A stretch of 64,000 bases of DNA, from assembly GCF_946222305.1 (NCBI RefSeq), contig NZ_CAMIHZ010000003.1:74785-138784 (forward strand). Reading direction: 5' to 3'. Under the pieces are notes generated by a model, which saw only the letters and a program-made list of their open reading frames with translations, searched no databases and was not told where the DNA came from. The stretch's first letter is position 1, and every line of letters begins with the position of its first letter. The translations under genes and the position numbers were made by a program. Of the stretch, positions 1 through 9,004 are shown in pieces. The DNA is from an uncultured Corynebacterium sp. GTDB lineage: Bacteria > Actinomycetota > Actinomycetes > Mycobacteriales > Mycobacteriaceae.

Positions 1-65
1 ACTAGAGCCCTACGATTCTGCTGGGGGGCACAATTATGGCAAACAACTGTCGACACAAGCTACTC

Positions 66-452
66 CTAGTGTTGCGAAAATCTTCGCAGGATAAGCCCCA
101 CTCGATCCGCCAGGGTTTCGGGACGCCGGCAACCGTCTGAGGCGAAAGTACGCTTGGTCTTCTTAGCGGCCTCATGTTCCCTCGAAGCCGCGGAAGCTGC
201 CTCCGGAATACGGGCAAGCTTTTCCATCAAAGAACCACTGGCGTGCACGGCGACATCATGCCCGCGAATGCGCTCCGCTGCCGCGCGCTGCGCATTCACC
301 TCTTCACGGCATTGCTCGCAGTGCACCAGGTGAACCTTGGCTCGATGTTCAGCTTTCGGGCTGAGCTCGTTATCCACCAACGCAGCGATGGCTTCCAGGG
401 AGAGGTGGTCAACAGACAACTCTCGGTTAAAGTCATCGAAAAACGAAGCCAT
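66..452 (-). CDS. cseE: Zinc-binding anti-sigma-E factor (CseE/RseA-like)
   Basis: Predicted cytoplasmic anti-sigma factor of 128 residues that would hold SigE inactive until cell-surface stress. The start at 452 is preferred because a GGGAGAG ribosome site precedes it; an in-frame ATG 33 nt further upstream exists. Residues 41-48 form the zinc anti-sigma (ZAS) signature H-x3-C-x2-C (HLVHCEQC). No membrane helix is visible, so this is a soluble ZAS protein. It lies about 120 nt downstream of sigE on the same strand, the arrangement known for sigE-cseE in C. glutamicum and sigE-rseA in mycobacteria. Function follows from motif and context. Confidence 0.9.
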   Translation of the reverse strand: MASFFDDFNRELSVDHLSLEAIAALVDNELSPKAEHRAKVHLVHCEQCREEVNAQRAAAERIRGHDVAVHASGSLMEKLARIPEAASAASREHEAAKKTKRTFASDGCRRPETLADRVGLILRRFSQH

Positions 453-568
453 CCGCTCTCCCTTCCAATCCTCGCTGCGGGCCAAACCGTACTGCGGCCA
501 AGCTTCACTGCGACCCGCGCAACGCTGGTCGCGTCCGCCGTTGCCCTTTACTTCACACCACCATGTGT

Positions 569-1261
569 CTACTTGGCAGCGACCGCTGCAGGCACGAATG
601 TCAGCACCCCAGCATCGCGCTGGAGGTGGTTGCGCAGCTGCGTACGAGCACGGTGAATCCGGGAACGAACGGTTCCCAACTTCAACCCCAGCGTACGTGA
701 GATTTCGTCGTAGCTCATTCCCATTCCGTCACAGAGAACAACCGCCACACGGAACTCTGGTGAAAGTTGATCGAGAGCTTTTTCCAATGCGGGATCGATG
801 TTATTCATCTCGTAGGCCACTTCGGGCGCTGCGATAGTGCCTTCTACACGGTCGTAGTCCTCAGGGAGCTCCTCCATGCGAATGGTGGAGCGCCGGCGAA
901 CCATATCCAGGAACAAGTTTGTGGTGATCCGGTGCAGCCAGCCCTCAAACGTGCCCGGCTGGTACTTCTTCAAACTACGGAACACCCGCATGAAAGTATC
1001 TTGCGTTAGATCTTCTGCGTCTTGGGGATTTCCGGAGAGCCGGTACGCCAAGCGGTACACACTATCGGCGTGCTCGTTAACTAGCTCCGCCCATGTAGGC
1101 ATCTCCCCCGTTCCGGCATCGAAGGCAGCTGTGGTGGCCTGTCCTTCGGCTCGCGCATGCTCATCAGCAACCCGCGCGTGCTTGCGATCAAAACGGTCGG
1201 CACCCCAAGATGCGGCGCCAGTGTCACGGCCAGTGGTGTTGGCCGCAATCGAGTCAGTCAT
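569..1261 (-). CDS. sigE: ECF RNA polymerase sigma factor SigE
   Basis: Extracytoplasmic-function sigma factor of about 230 residues. Region 2 is clear (VYRLAYRLSGNPQDAEDLTQ followed by the FMRVFRSLKKY and WLHRITTNLFLDMVRRR helices), and region 4 ends with the helix-turn-helix around YDEISRTLGLKLGTVRSRIH. In corynebacteria and mycobacteria SigE directs the response to cell-envelope, heat and detergent stress. The start could be ATG 1261 or GTG 1267; neither has a well-spaced ribosome site. It is followed by its predicted anti-sigma gene and diverges from the O-methyltransferase at 1509. The long N-terminal extension before region 2 is typical of actinobacterial SigE. Confidence 0.93.
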   Translation of the reverse strand: MTDSIAANTTGRDTGAASWGADRFDRKHARVADEHARAEGQATTAAFDAGTGEMPTWAELVNEHADSVYRLAYRLSGNPQDAEDLTQDTFMRVFRSLKKYQPGTFEGWLHRITTNLFLDMVRRRSTIRMEELPEDYDRVEGTIAAPEVAYEMNNIDPALEKALDQLSPEFRVAVVLCDGMGMSYDEISRTLGLKLGTVRSRIHRARTQLRNHLQRDAGVLTFVPAAVAAK

Positions 1262-1508
1262 GTCCACTATTGTCGCTTATTTCCCTCCCGAAAATCTAAT
1301 CTGTACCTGTTGCTTTCCTGTGAACCATTAGACTCCCCTCCCACACGCAAGGTTCAGACTTTTCCACCGATAAAACCCACGTCTGGCTCACCTCTCCAAG
1401 TCACACGTGTCACGGCAGTTTACTTTCTTTTCTATTTCCGACGCCACGCTCAGACATGCCGCGCCACCAGCAGTATTTCCGTCGAGACCTCACCTAGGCT
1501 TGTCTCCT

Positions 1509-2183
1509 GTGAATGCCTCATCTACTACCCCTGAACGAGCCATCGTCGCTCACGTGAACCGCACGGCGAACCACGACGAAGCACTCCTCAACGCTGTCGA
1601 AGCGGCAGAGGAGTTTGGGCTGGTATACCCGGACACGATCACGGGCGAGTTCCTTACTTTCCTCTCCGCCCACGCCAGCGGCGCCGCGGGCCTCGCTGGC
1701 TACACCCCGACTGCGATTGTCATGGCCAGCGCTTCCGGCGTAGTGGGATCCTTCCTCTTCGCGGGGATGCCGGAGGGGCACCTCACGTGCATCGAGCCGG
1801 AGGTTCAGCACCAGCAGCTGGCCAAGGAAGCTTTCGCAGCTGCCGGCAAGCGACACAATAATTATCGCTTCCTGCCTAGTAACCCGCTCGACGTCGTCGG
1901 CCGCCTCGCTCAAGAGAGCTACGACCTCGCAGTTGCAGAGGCAGCCGAAGAGGATCTCATTCCTCTCGTCAAGGCCACCCTGCCAGCACTGCGCCCCGGA
2001 GGCGTCATGGTCTTGATGGATTCCCTGGTAGATGGACTCATCGGCGATGATTCCCGCACGGACCGCCAGACCACGGCTGCGCGAGAGGCAGATGAATACC
2101 TGCGTGAACTCGAGACGGTGAAGGTCTCTCGCCTTCCACTGGGTGCAGGTTTGACCCTCATCACCAAGGTGGCCGACGTCTAA
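1509..2183 (+). CDS. Class I SAM-dependent O-methyltransferase
   Basis: Predicted methyltransferase of 224 residues, O-methyltransferase family 3 type. The fold is seen in IVMASASGVVGSFLFAGM (a variant glycine-rich SAM loop), the acidic strand end in LTCIEPE, and DLAVAEAAEEDLIPLVKATL with LRPGGVMVLMDSL. The start is taken as GTG 1509; the frame stays open upstream to 1407 but nothing conserved is visible there. It is divergent from sigE and convergent with glgC. The same gene between sigE and glgC is found in other corynebacteria. The substrate is unknown. Confidence 0.82.
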   Translation: MNASSTTPERAIVAHVNRTANHDEALLNAVEAAEEFGLVYPDTITGEFLTFLSAHASGAAGLAGYTPTAIVMASASGVVGSFLFAGMPEGHLTCIEPEVQHQQLAKEAFAAAGKRHNNYRFLPSNPLDVVGRLAQESYDLAVAEAAEEDLIPLVKATLPALRPGGVMVLMDSLVDGLIGDDSRTDRQTTAAREADEYLRELETVKVSRLPLGAGLTLITKVADV

Positions 2184-2241
2184 ACACTACTGACTCAACC
2201 CCTTTAGCGTCCCAGGCCAGTTCTGCTGCAAGCATTAACGA

Positions 2242-2284
2242 AGCATCCGCCCACGCTGGGAAACAGCGTGGGCGGATGCTTTAA
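2242..2284. terminator. Bidirectional terminator between O-methyltransferase and glgC
   Basis: Perfect 16-bp stem (GCATCCGCCCACGCTG and its complement) with loop GGAAA, followed by TTT on the plus strand and by a T-containing run on the minus strand. It sits between two convergent genes and probably stops both transcripts. Confidence 0.85.
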
Positions 2285-2299
2285 TCCCAACATGTTTGC

Positions 2300-3526
2300 T
2301 TACACGCGCTGGTTCTTCCCGATGCAGACCACGCCCCCGTTGGAAACCTTGAAGCGTTGTTCATCCAACGTGCGATCAACTCCGACGATCTGTCCGTCGG
2401 AGATAACGACATTCTTGTCGATGATGGCGTGGCGAACAACAGCCCCCTTGCCGATACGCACGCCCGGCATGAGAACACAACCTTCGACGGTTGCCCCCTC
2501 ATCGACGATCACGTTTTCACTCAGCACCGAGTTTCGCACCGTACCGGCGGAAATAATGCATCCCGCGGAAACCATGGACGACTGAGCGATACCACCCTTG
2601 ACGAACTTGGCAGGAGGCAGATTACCAGTCTCTGCAGTGTGAATCGGCCACTGCTGGTTGTACAGGTTGAAGATTGGGTGCACGCTAATCAAGTCCATGT
2701 GCGCTTCATAGAAAGCGTCCACGGTTCCGACATCGCGCCAATAGCCCTTGTCACGCTCAGTCTCGCCGGGAACGTAGTTAGTGGAGAAATCGTAAACCCG
2801 TGCATCGCCCTTTTCCACGAGCATGGGGATGATGTCGCCACCCATATCGTGGTTGGAAGCTTCGTTCTCGGAATCTTCCAGCAAGGCTTCGATAAGCGCC
2901 TGTGCGGTGAACACGTAGTTGCCCATCGAGGCGAATGACACATCCGGGTCGTCCGGAACACTCGGAGGATCTGCCGGCTTCTCCAAGAATTGCTCGATCC
3001 GCCCATTCTCCCCTGCTTGAATCACGCCGAACGCGGTGGCGTCGGACCGAGGCACCCGAAGCCCTGCAACCGTGACCCCAGCGCCGGACTCAATGTGCTC
3101 CTTGACCATCTGGGAAGGATCCATGCGGTACACGTGATCCGCGCCGAAGACGATGATGTAGTCCGGCTGCTCGTCGTACACGAGGTTCAAGGACTGCAAA
3201 ATCGCATCCGCACTGCCAGTGAACCACCGTTTGCCTAGGCGCTGCTGGGCAGGCACGGGGGTGATGTACTGGCCCGCCAAACCCGAAAGCTGCCACGACT
3301 GCGAAATGTGGCGGTCCAGCGAGTGCGACTTGTACTGCGTCAGCACGCAAATCTTGTAGTAACCCGCGTTCACCAAGTTGGACAACACGAAGTCAATGAG
3401 GCGGTAATTACCGCCAAAAGGCACGGCCGGCTTCGCACGATCGGCGGTAAACGGGAACAGTCGCTTCCCCTCGCCACCAGCTAGGACGATGGACAAGACA
3501 TTCGGTGTGTTCTTCACACTCCCCAC
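2300..3526 (-). CDS. glgC: Glucose-1-phosphate adenylyltransferase
   Basis: ADP-glucose pyrophosphorylase of 408 residues, which makes ADP-glucose for glycogen (and possibly maltosyl donors) from glucose-1-phosphate and ATP. The nucleotide-binding motif GGEGKRLFPFT is near residue 17, with AKPAVPFGGNYRLIDFVLSN after it, VFGADHVYRMD in the catalytic domain, and a C-terminal left-handed beta-helix (CVLMPGVRIGKGAVVRHAII). The length is normal for the family. The GTG start at 3526 could instead be the in-frame GTG at 3517. It is divergent from glgA with about 108 nt between start codons. Confidence 0.97.
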   Translation of the reverse strand: MGSVKNTPNVLSIVLAGGEGKRLFPFTADRAKPAVPFGGNYRLIDFVLSNLVNAGYYKICVLTQYKSHSLDRHISQSWQLSGLAGQYITPVPAQQRLGKRWFTGSADAILQSLNLVYDEQPDYIIVFGADHVYRMDPSQMVKEHIESGAGVTVAGLRVPRSDATAFGVIQAGENGRIEQFLEKPADPPSVPDDPDVSFASMGNYVFTAQALIEALLEDSENEASNHDMGGDIIPMLVEKGDARVYDFSTNYVPGETERDKGYWRDVGTVDAFYEAHMDLISVHPIFNLYNQQWPIHTAETGNLPPAKFVKGGIAQSSMVSAGCIISAGTVRNSVLSENVIVDEGATVEGCVLMPGVRIGKGAVVRHAIIDKNVVISDGQIVGVDRTLDEQRFKVSNGGVVCIGKNQRV

Positions 3527-3634
3527 CGTAGTGGGCTACGAGGTGTTTCGCTCGGCGAAGCGGCAGTAAAAACGTTTCAGAGGGAAAGTTTATTCGACGG
3601 GAAAGTTCGCGCCCCCTCGCTTAAAGTCATAGCT

Positions 3635-4828
3635 ATGCGAATCGCGATGCTGACCAAGGAATACCCGCCAGAGATCTACGGTGGCGCGGGCGTGCACGTC
3701 ACCGAGCTGGTGCGGCATATGAGGGAACTGGAAAAGGTCGATGTCCACTGCATGGGTCGCCCTCGTGAGGAGGAAGACGTCTATGTTCACGACGTGGATC
3801 CCGAGTTGAAAAACGCCAATGCTTCGATTCAAACCCTGTCCACGGGTCTGCGCATGGCAGACCAGTTGAATGCCGGCGGCACCGTGGATGTCGTCCACTC
3901 CCACACTTGGTACACCGGCTTGGGTGGCCATGTCGGCGCTTTGCTCAATGAGATTCCGCACGTCGCAACCGCGCACTCTCTGGAGCCTCACCGCCCGTGG
4001 AAGCGCGAACAGCTCGGTGGTGGCTACTTGGTTTCCTCGTGGTCGGAAAAGAACGCCATGGAAAAGGCCGATGCCGTCATCGCCGTATCGGCCAAGATGA
4101 AAGACGCGATTCTTGATGCCTATCCCGCCATTGACCCCGATCGCGTCCACGTGGTCCTTAACGGCATCGACTCGCAACTGTGGCAGCCACGACCCATTTT
4201 CGGCGAGGCGGCCGAAGCGACGGGCCGTTCTGTCCTCGAGGAGATCGGTGTGGACCCATCCCGCCCCATCGTCAGCTTCGTTGGCCGCATTACTCGCCAG
4301 AAAGGTGTGCCGCATTTGCTGCGCGCTATCCGTCACATAGACGATCAAATCCAGGTAGTGCTATGTGCTGGCGCGCCAGATACTCCCGAGATCGAGGCGG
4401 AGGTCACCAACCTCGTCCAAGAGCTGCAATCCACTCGCGACGGAGTGTTCTGGGTAAAGGAAATGCTTCCCAAGGAAAACCTGCAGGAGATCCTCACTGC
4501 CTCCGATGCCTTCCTCTGCCCCTCCATCTACGAACCCCTCGGCATCGTCAATCTCGAAGCCATGGCGTGTGGCACGGCTGTCGTCGCTTCGGATGTCGGT
4601 GGCATTCCCGAGGTTGTTGTGGACGGCACTACCGGCACTTTGGTTCATTATGACGCCGACGATGCAACCGCCTTCGAAGAAGGCTTGGCCCGCGCCACCA
4701 ACGACCTCGTCTCCGACCGCGACAAGGTCAAGGCCTACGGTCAAGCTGGTCGCGACCGCGCGGTGAGCACCTTCAGCTGGGCAACTATCGCTAAACAAAC
4801 AGTGGAAGTTTACCGGTCTCTCCTGTAG
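3635..4828 (+). CDS. glgA: Glycogen synthase, actinobacterial GT4 type
   Basis: Glycosyltransferase of 397 residues. N-terminal MRIAMLTKEYPPEIYGGAGV with the GGAGVHV loop and C-terminal EPLGIVNLEAMACGTAVVAS place it in GT4, the short actinobacterial GlgA/GlgM type rather than the longer GT5 enzyme of E. coli. It would transfer glucose from ADP-glucose to a glucan or to maltose-1-phosphate; the sequence alone does not separate these acceptors. It is paired divergently with glgC and closely followed by the GH32-like gene, suggesting shared expression. Confidence 0.94.
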   Translation: MRIAMLTKEYPPEIYGGAGVHVTELVRHMRELEKVDVHCMGRPREEEDVYVHDVDPELKNANASIQTLSTGLRMADQLNAGGTVDVVHSHTWYTGLGGHVGALLNEIPHVATAHSLEPHRPWKREQLGGGYLVSSWSEKNAMEKADAVIAVSAKMKDAILDAYPAIDPDRVHVVLNGIDSQLWQPRPIFGEAAEATGRSVLEEIGVDPSRPIVSFVGRITRQKGVPHLLRAIRHIDDQIQVVLCAGAPDTPEIEAEVTNLVQELQSTRDGVFWVKEMLPKENLQEILTASDAFLCPSIYEPLGIVNLEAMACGTAVVASDVGGIPEVVVDGTTGTLVHYDADDATAFEEGLARATNDLVSDRDKVKAYGQAGRDRAVSTFSWATIAKQTVEVYRSLL

Positions 4829-4884
4829 TTTTCCCTCCCTAACGACCAGTACCCATGCCGGAGTTCGCTGGTATACATGGGGAC

Positions 4885-6393
4885 ATGGAAAACTCCCTCC
4901 GCTTAAACCGCCCGGAGTTGCACATCACCGCCGAAACCGGTGTGCTCGAAGCTCCGGCTGGCGCCATCTTCGCCGATGGCGCCATTCACGTGTTTCATCA
5001 GTTCCGTCCCTCCCCGGATGCTGGATCGAAGTGGGCTCACCAAGTCGCATCCTCCGTTGCTTACGACTGGGACATCTGCGATGACGTCTTGGCATCCGAG
5101 GGCGAGGAGATCGACATCCTGGCCGGTGCGTCGGTCAGCACCGATGAGGGCGTCGAACTATTCTTCGTGAGCACCACCCCGGCCGGCAGCGAAGAAGAGG
5201 ACAACAGCGAGCTCCTAGGGTCTGAAATTGCCCACGGCAAGAAGGGAGCCCGCCGGTTCCAGATTCAGCGCGCGGCCATTGATGACATCGCCGCGATGAT
5301 TGAGGTCTCCGACGATCCGTCGACGATTGACCCCCATGTACGCCGTCTCGGGCCGATCACGATTGATGATTCGGCGTATACGGTCAGCGATTTGGTCACT
5401 CCGTGTGTCATCCCACACGAACGATTCGGTGGCTGGGTGATGCTGGCTCTGGCTTTGGAGGGCGAGACCGACGCACGAATTGTTGTGCTGAGCTCTTCGG
5501 ATCGCCAGAACTGGAAGGTTGAGGGGCCACTCCAGTTGGAAGGCGAGGCGGAAGTTCCGGCAAGCCGGCCTTTCGCACCACGTATTGCACGCATGGATGA
5601 CGTAGTAACTGGCGAGCGGAAAGATGTCGTGGTTGTTACATTCCCCGATGAGTCCAAGCCGGCCCAAGAAACCGCAGGGTACTTGGTGGGAACGCTGGAA
5701 GGCGACACACTGCACTCGGCAACTGATTTCCGGCCTTTGGATTACGGGCACGACTTCACACGTCCGCGGATTATTCAAAACGACTCCACGATCATGTTCG
5801 GTCTGGTGGGCACCCACCCACAAGCCGAGGGCGTAGATTCATGGGCCAACTGCTTGTCCGCGCCTCGCCATCTGACTTTGGCGGATGACAAGATCTACCA
5901 AGATATTGTCGGCGCCCCAGCTGCCGTGCGTGGCTTTTCTGATTACGGGATCATCTACACCGCGCAACTCGATGCCTCCGAGGGCGAGGTGGTAGCTGAC
6001 TTGCTCACTAAGGACGAGGAGCCCGTTTTGACGGTGACCTATTCGGCCAATGAGATCAGTGTGAGCCGCACCGACGGCCAAACTGTGAGCGCCCCACTGG
6101 ATGATGCTGATAGCGATACGCTGGCCATCTTTATCGATGGTCCAGTCTGCGAGGTGTTCGCCGACGGCGGTTCGGTGACGTTGACCAGCGCCATTCTTTC
6201 CGATCAGCCCGCCAGCTCGATCGACGTGAAGGCCGTTGGTGGCGCCAAGGTTGTTGCCAGCATGCGCACCAAGGGCAAGGAGATTCAGCGCCGTAATGCT
6301 GGTCTAACTTCCCCTGAGGAACAGGAGCGCTTCATGCAGGAAGCTCTCTTGGCCGATCACGAGCTTTCCTCGACTCAAGAAGAGGAACTCTAA
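4885..6393 (+). CDS. GH32-like (beta-fructosidase fold) protein lacking catalytic motifs
   Basis: Protein of 502 residues related to glycoside hydrolase family 32. The N-terminal block GAIFADGAIHVFHQFRP aligns with the family's substrate-entry strand, LDYGHDFTRPR with its blade 3-4 motif, and CEVFADGGSVTLTS with the C-terminal beta-sandwich. The usual nucleophile motif (N-D-P-N-G) is replaced by LEAPAG, the R-D-P stabiliser motif reads FAPRI, and no clear E-C-P acid motif is seen, so hydrolase activity is doubtful. The ATG at 4885 fits the conserved start better than the ATG at 4855. It begins 57 nt after glgA. The C-terminal 40 residues are charged and probably disordered. Confidence 0.8.
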   Translation: MENSLRLNRPELHITAETGVLEAPAGAIFADGAIHVFHQFRPSPDAGSKWAHQVASSVAYDWDICDDVLASEGEEIDILAGASVSTDEGVELFFVSTTPAGSEEEDNSELLGSEIAHGKKGARRFQIQRAAIDDIAAMIEVSDDPSTIDPHVRRLGPITIDDSAYTVSDLVTPCVIPHERFGGWVMLALALEGETDARIVVLSSSDRQNWKVEGPLQLEGEAEVPASRPFAPRIARMDDVVTGERKDVVVVTFPDESKPAQETAGYLVGTLEGDTLHSATDFRPLDYGHDFTRPRIIQNDSTIMFGLVGTHPQAEGVDSWANCLSAPRHLTLADDKIYQDIVGAPAAVRGFSDYGIIYTAQLDASEGEVVADLLTKDEEPVLTVTYSANEISVSRTDGQTVSAPLDDADSDTLAIFIDGPVCEVFADGGSVTLTSAILSDQPASSIDVKAVGGAKVVASMRTKGKEIQRRNAGLTSPEEQERFMQEALLADHELSSTQEEEL

Positions 6394-6404
6394 GCGAGAG
6401 CAGA

Positions 6405-6455
6405 CAAAAAAGTGCCCTCGGGTCATCCGAAATACGATGACTCGAGGGCACTTTT
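6405..6455 (+). terminator. Rho-independent terminator after GH32-like gene
   Basis: Stem AAGTGCCCTCGGGTCAT paired with ATGACTCGAGGGCACTT (one mismatch) and followed by TTTT. It begins 12 nt after the stop codon at 6393 and probably ends the glgA transcript. Confidence 0.85.
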
Positions 6456-6590
6456 CCCTATCCAGGATGAGGCAAACACCACACTTACCTCATCCACCAC
6501 AGCGAGGGCTCAACCAACCAACCACCTTCATCTGAAGCGAGCCCTCATCATCGACTGTAACCCATCCAACACAAACTGTTGAACAGATTT

Positions 6591-7460
6591 CTAAGATTTC
6601 TTTAGGCGTGTGATCAAGGCGCGGGCTGTTACTTCCATGACGTGGGGCAACGCCTCGATCCGCTGCTGTAGGACATCGGGGTGAATGTGTCGTGCTGAAG
6701 GGCTCATGCCAATCTGTGCAGCAATGGATGCCTGATCCAAACGCATGGTGAACTCGACGGGTTCTGACGGACCAACTGGTGTGAGGTGGCCGGAGGCTTG
6801 AGAGATCATGCGCTCTACCTTGCCCTCCTCCACATCGAGGATGCCCAGAGGCTCGCGAAGCTCGGAAAGGTGCCCGCGATCAGCCGTCAGCACCACGACC
6901 TCACCTTGAGGCTTGAGGATTCGCGCAAACTCTGCAGCATTACGGGGGGCGAAGATAACGGTGATGGCATCCACGCTCTGGTCACGCATAGGCAGGCGAG
7001 ACCACGCATCGGCGACAACCGCACCAACGCGTGGGTGTGCGTGCGCGAGGCGCTTTGCAGCAGCGGTGGACACATCCACCCCGATACCGCGTGCACCTTC
7101 GACCGTATCCAGCAGGTGAGCCAAGTAATAGCCGGTACCGGCACCGATCTCTACGATGCCAGGCTTGGCATCATGGGCCACTCCAGCTTCATCGAGGACC
7201 TCCTCGACGGAGTGCGTCACCGCCTCCACAAAGGGTGCGAAGTGACCACCGGAAAGGAAAGTCTCGCGGGCGTCAATCATCGAAGCATCGTCACCCGAGT
7301 ACCTCAGGCCAGATCCGCCAGCCAAGGTGACATACCCTTGGCGAGCAATATCGTAACTATGGCCGGATTCGGAGACAAGGGTCTTCCACTTGTCATCCCC
7401 AGCAGCGAGAGCGGTGCCATCAACGGGATCCGCTAGCAGATCAATGACGTCTTGCAGCAC
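6591..7460 (-). CDS. RlmA-family 23S rRNA (guanine-N1) methyltransferase-like protein
   Basis: Protein of 289 residues with the RlmA architecture: an N-terminal module ending GHSYDIARQGYVTL, then a class I SAM fold (IVEIGAGTGYYLAHLL, VVADAWSRLPMRDQSVD, ITVIFAPRN). RlmA enzymes methylate G745 or G748 of 23S rRNA and normally carry an N-terminal four-cysteine zinc ribbon. Here the whole protein contains no cysteine, so the zinc site is lost while the GH-S-x-D block remains. The start is GTG 7460. It lies alone on the minus strand after the M17 peptidase. Confidence 0.82.
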   Translation of the reverse strand: MLQDVIDLLADPVDGTALAAGDDKWKTLVSESGHSYDIARQGYVTLAGGSGLRYSGDDASMIDARETFLSGGHFAPFVEAVTHSVEEVLDEAGVAHDAKPGIVEIGAGTGYYLAHLLDTVEGARGIGVDVSTAAAKRLAHAHPRVGAVVADAWSRLPMRDQSVDAITVIFAPRNAAEFARILKPQGEVVVLTADRGHLSELREPLGILDVEEGKVERMISQASGHLTPVGPSEPVEFTMRLDQASIAAQIGMSPSARHIHPDVLQQRIEALPHVMEVTARALITRLKKS

Positions 7461-7528
7461 TGTCGATTCCTTCCAGCCTGATTGATTGCGTTATTTATAA
7501 CATTAGCGTTGGTGGCTGGTTTCATTGA

Positions 7529-9001
7529 CTATCGGCTAAGCCACTGAATGAGGGTACGAGCGCCGAAGCCCGTGCCCAATGGCGTGACTTCGTCGTACGT
7601 GGACTCTGCACGGCCCGGCCCCGCGATATCGAGGTGCACATGCGGAACACCACGGGTGAAGCGTCGCACAAACATTGCGGCCGTGGTAGCTCCTGGTCCC
7701 GGAGGGCATTGGCGGACATCCGCGATCTTCGAATCCACGTCGTCTTCGTGGTAGTCCGGCGTCGGCATGGGCCACCAGCGCTCGCCAACGGTTGCTCCTC
7801 GGCGCGCCAACTTCACGCCCACACCCCAGTCAGGTGCGAACACAGCACCCGTGCGCAATCCCAAAGCGATCTTGGCTGCGCCGGTCAGGGTGGCGATGGA
7901 AACCACCGCAGCGGGCTTGTGCTTGCGCGCACCGTAGCTCACTGCGTCGGCCAGCAGCAGTCGACCTTCGGCATCCGTATTGACGATCTCACTGGTCAAC
8001 CCGCCGTAGTGCTCCACCACGTCTCCGGGGCGGAACGCGGTAGCACTGGGCATATTTTCCGCCATGGGGATAAGCGCCACGATCTTGCGCGGGACCTGCA
8101 TCTCCGCTAGGGCTTGGAAAGCACCGAGTACGCTGGCGCCACCAGTCATATCGGTGCGCATGGAATCCATGTTCGCGCTGGGCTTGATGGAGATACCACC
8201 TGTATCGAAGGTCACTCCCTTACCCACCAGCACTACGGTCTTCCGGCGACGCTTCTGACCAATACGCTCGGGATCCCAGACCAATTCGACCAAGCGAGGT
8301 GGGCGCGCCGAGCCTTCGCCCACGGCAAGGATGCCTCCGAAGCCCTTGTGCTGCAACCATTCTTCATCGCGGATGCGCACCTTTACGCCCTCGATATTGC
8401 TCACGGCCTTCTTGGCTTGGCGGGCGAACCATTCCGGGGATTTCACGTTGGATGGGGCGTTCGACAGGTCCCGCGCCAAGCAGGTGGCAGCACCCAAGCG
8501 GGCACCGGTGTGCACTGCGTTTTCCAAGTGCTCTGAGGTCGCGGACTTTCCATTCCCCGGCAACACGATGTGCGCTCGCCGGACGCGGGGCTTCCGTCGC
8601 TTGTTTGTTGTCACGAACGTGTGGTTACCCACTGTCATACCGATCGCCAACGAACGCAGATTATTGGCGCTCACCTGTGGTGGCACAACGACTTGCACCA
8701 AGTGCTTTTTCGCGCGCACCGCGTGGCCTTGGATCAGAGTATCCAACCGGCGGACAATTTCCGCGCCGGCTTTACGCCATCCATCGTCTTCGAAGTCTTT
8801 CGACTTGGTCAGATCCAACAGCGCCGGTTGCTTCTCCCGCAACCCATAGACGAATGAACCTTCAGCCTGGATTTCCATGCCTGGGGAGGCCTCGGCGTCG
8901 GAGGAAACAATAGTGACTTCGATAATCTCGCTGGATTCTAGGCGCTCCCCCGCAGTGAGTTCAACGACCTTCTGCGGAATCGAGGGAATCGGGGCGGGTG
9001 A
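7529..9001 (-). CDS. M17 family leucyl aminopeptidase
   Basis: Cytosolic metallo-aminopeptidase of about 490 residues. The C-terminal catalytic domain carries the two-metal ligands and catalytic residues of M17: VGKGVTFDTGGISIKP, DSMRTDMTGGASVLGA and the signature NTDAEGRLLLADA. The N-terminal domain is the usual poorly conserved macro-like half. The reading frame opens at GTG 9004-9002, directly after the TAA of the DivIVA-domain gene (TAAGTG), which implies translational coupling. It probably releases N-terminal residues in peptide turnover. Family assignment is certain; substrate preference is not known. Confidence 0.92.
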   Translation of the reverse strand, partial: SPAPIPSIPQKVVELTAGERLESSEIIEVTIVSSDAEASPGMEIQAEGSFVYGLREKQPALLDLTKSKDFEDDGWRKAGAEIVRRLDTLIQGHAVRAKKHLVQVVVPPQVSANNLRSLAIGMTVGNHTFVTTNKRRKPRVRRAHIVLPGNGKSATSEHLENAVHTGARLGAATCLARDLSNAPSNVKSPEWFARQAKKAVSNIEGVKVRIRDEEWLQHKGFGGILAVGEGSARPPRLVELVWDPERIGQKRRRKTVVLVGKGVTFDTGGISIKPSANMDSMRTDMTGGASVLGAFQALAEMQVPRKIVALIPMAENMPSATAFRPGDVVEHYGGLTSEIVNTDAEGRLLLADAVSYGARKHKPAAVVSIATLTGAAKIALGLRTGAVFAPDWGVGVKLARRGATVGERWWPMPTPDYHEDDVDSKIADVRQCPPGPGATTAAMFVRRFTRGVPHVHLDIAGPGRAESTYDEVTPLGTGFGARTLIQWLSR

Positions 9002-9004
9002 CAC

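Noticed and set aside
3480..3540. GlxR-like palindrome (TGTGTTCTTCACA) at the glgC start
   Set aside because: Spacing between half sites is three bases short of the GlxR consensus, and it lies within the coding start.
3590..4348. Minus-strand frame of 252 residues over glgA
   Set aside because: Shadow of glgA; no motif of its own.
5215..5823. Minus-strand frame of 202 residues inside the GH32-like gene
   Set aside because: No ribosome site or recognisable domain; the plus-strand gene is continuous and conserved in layout.
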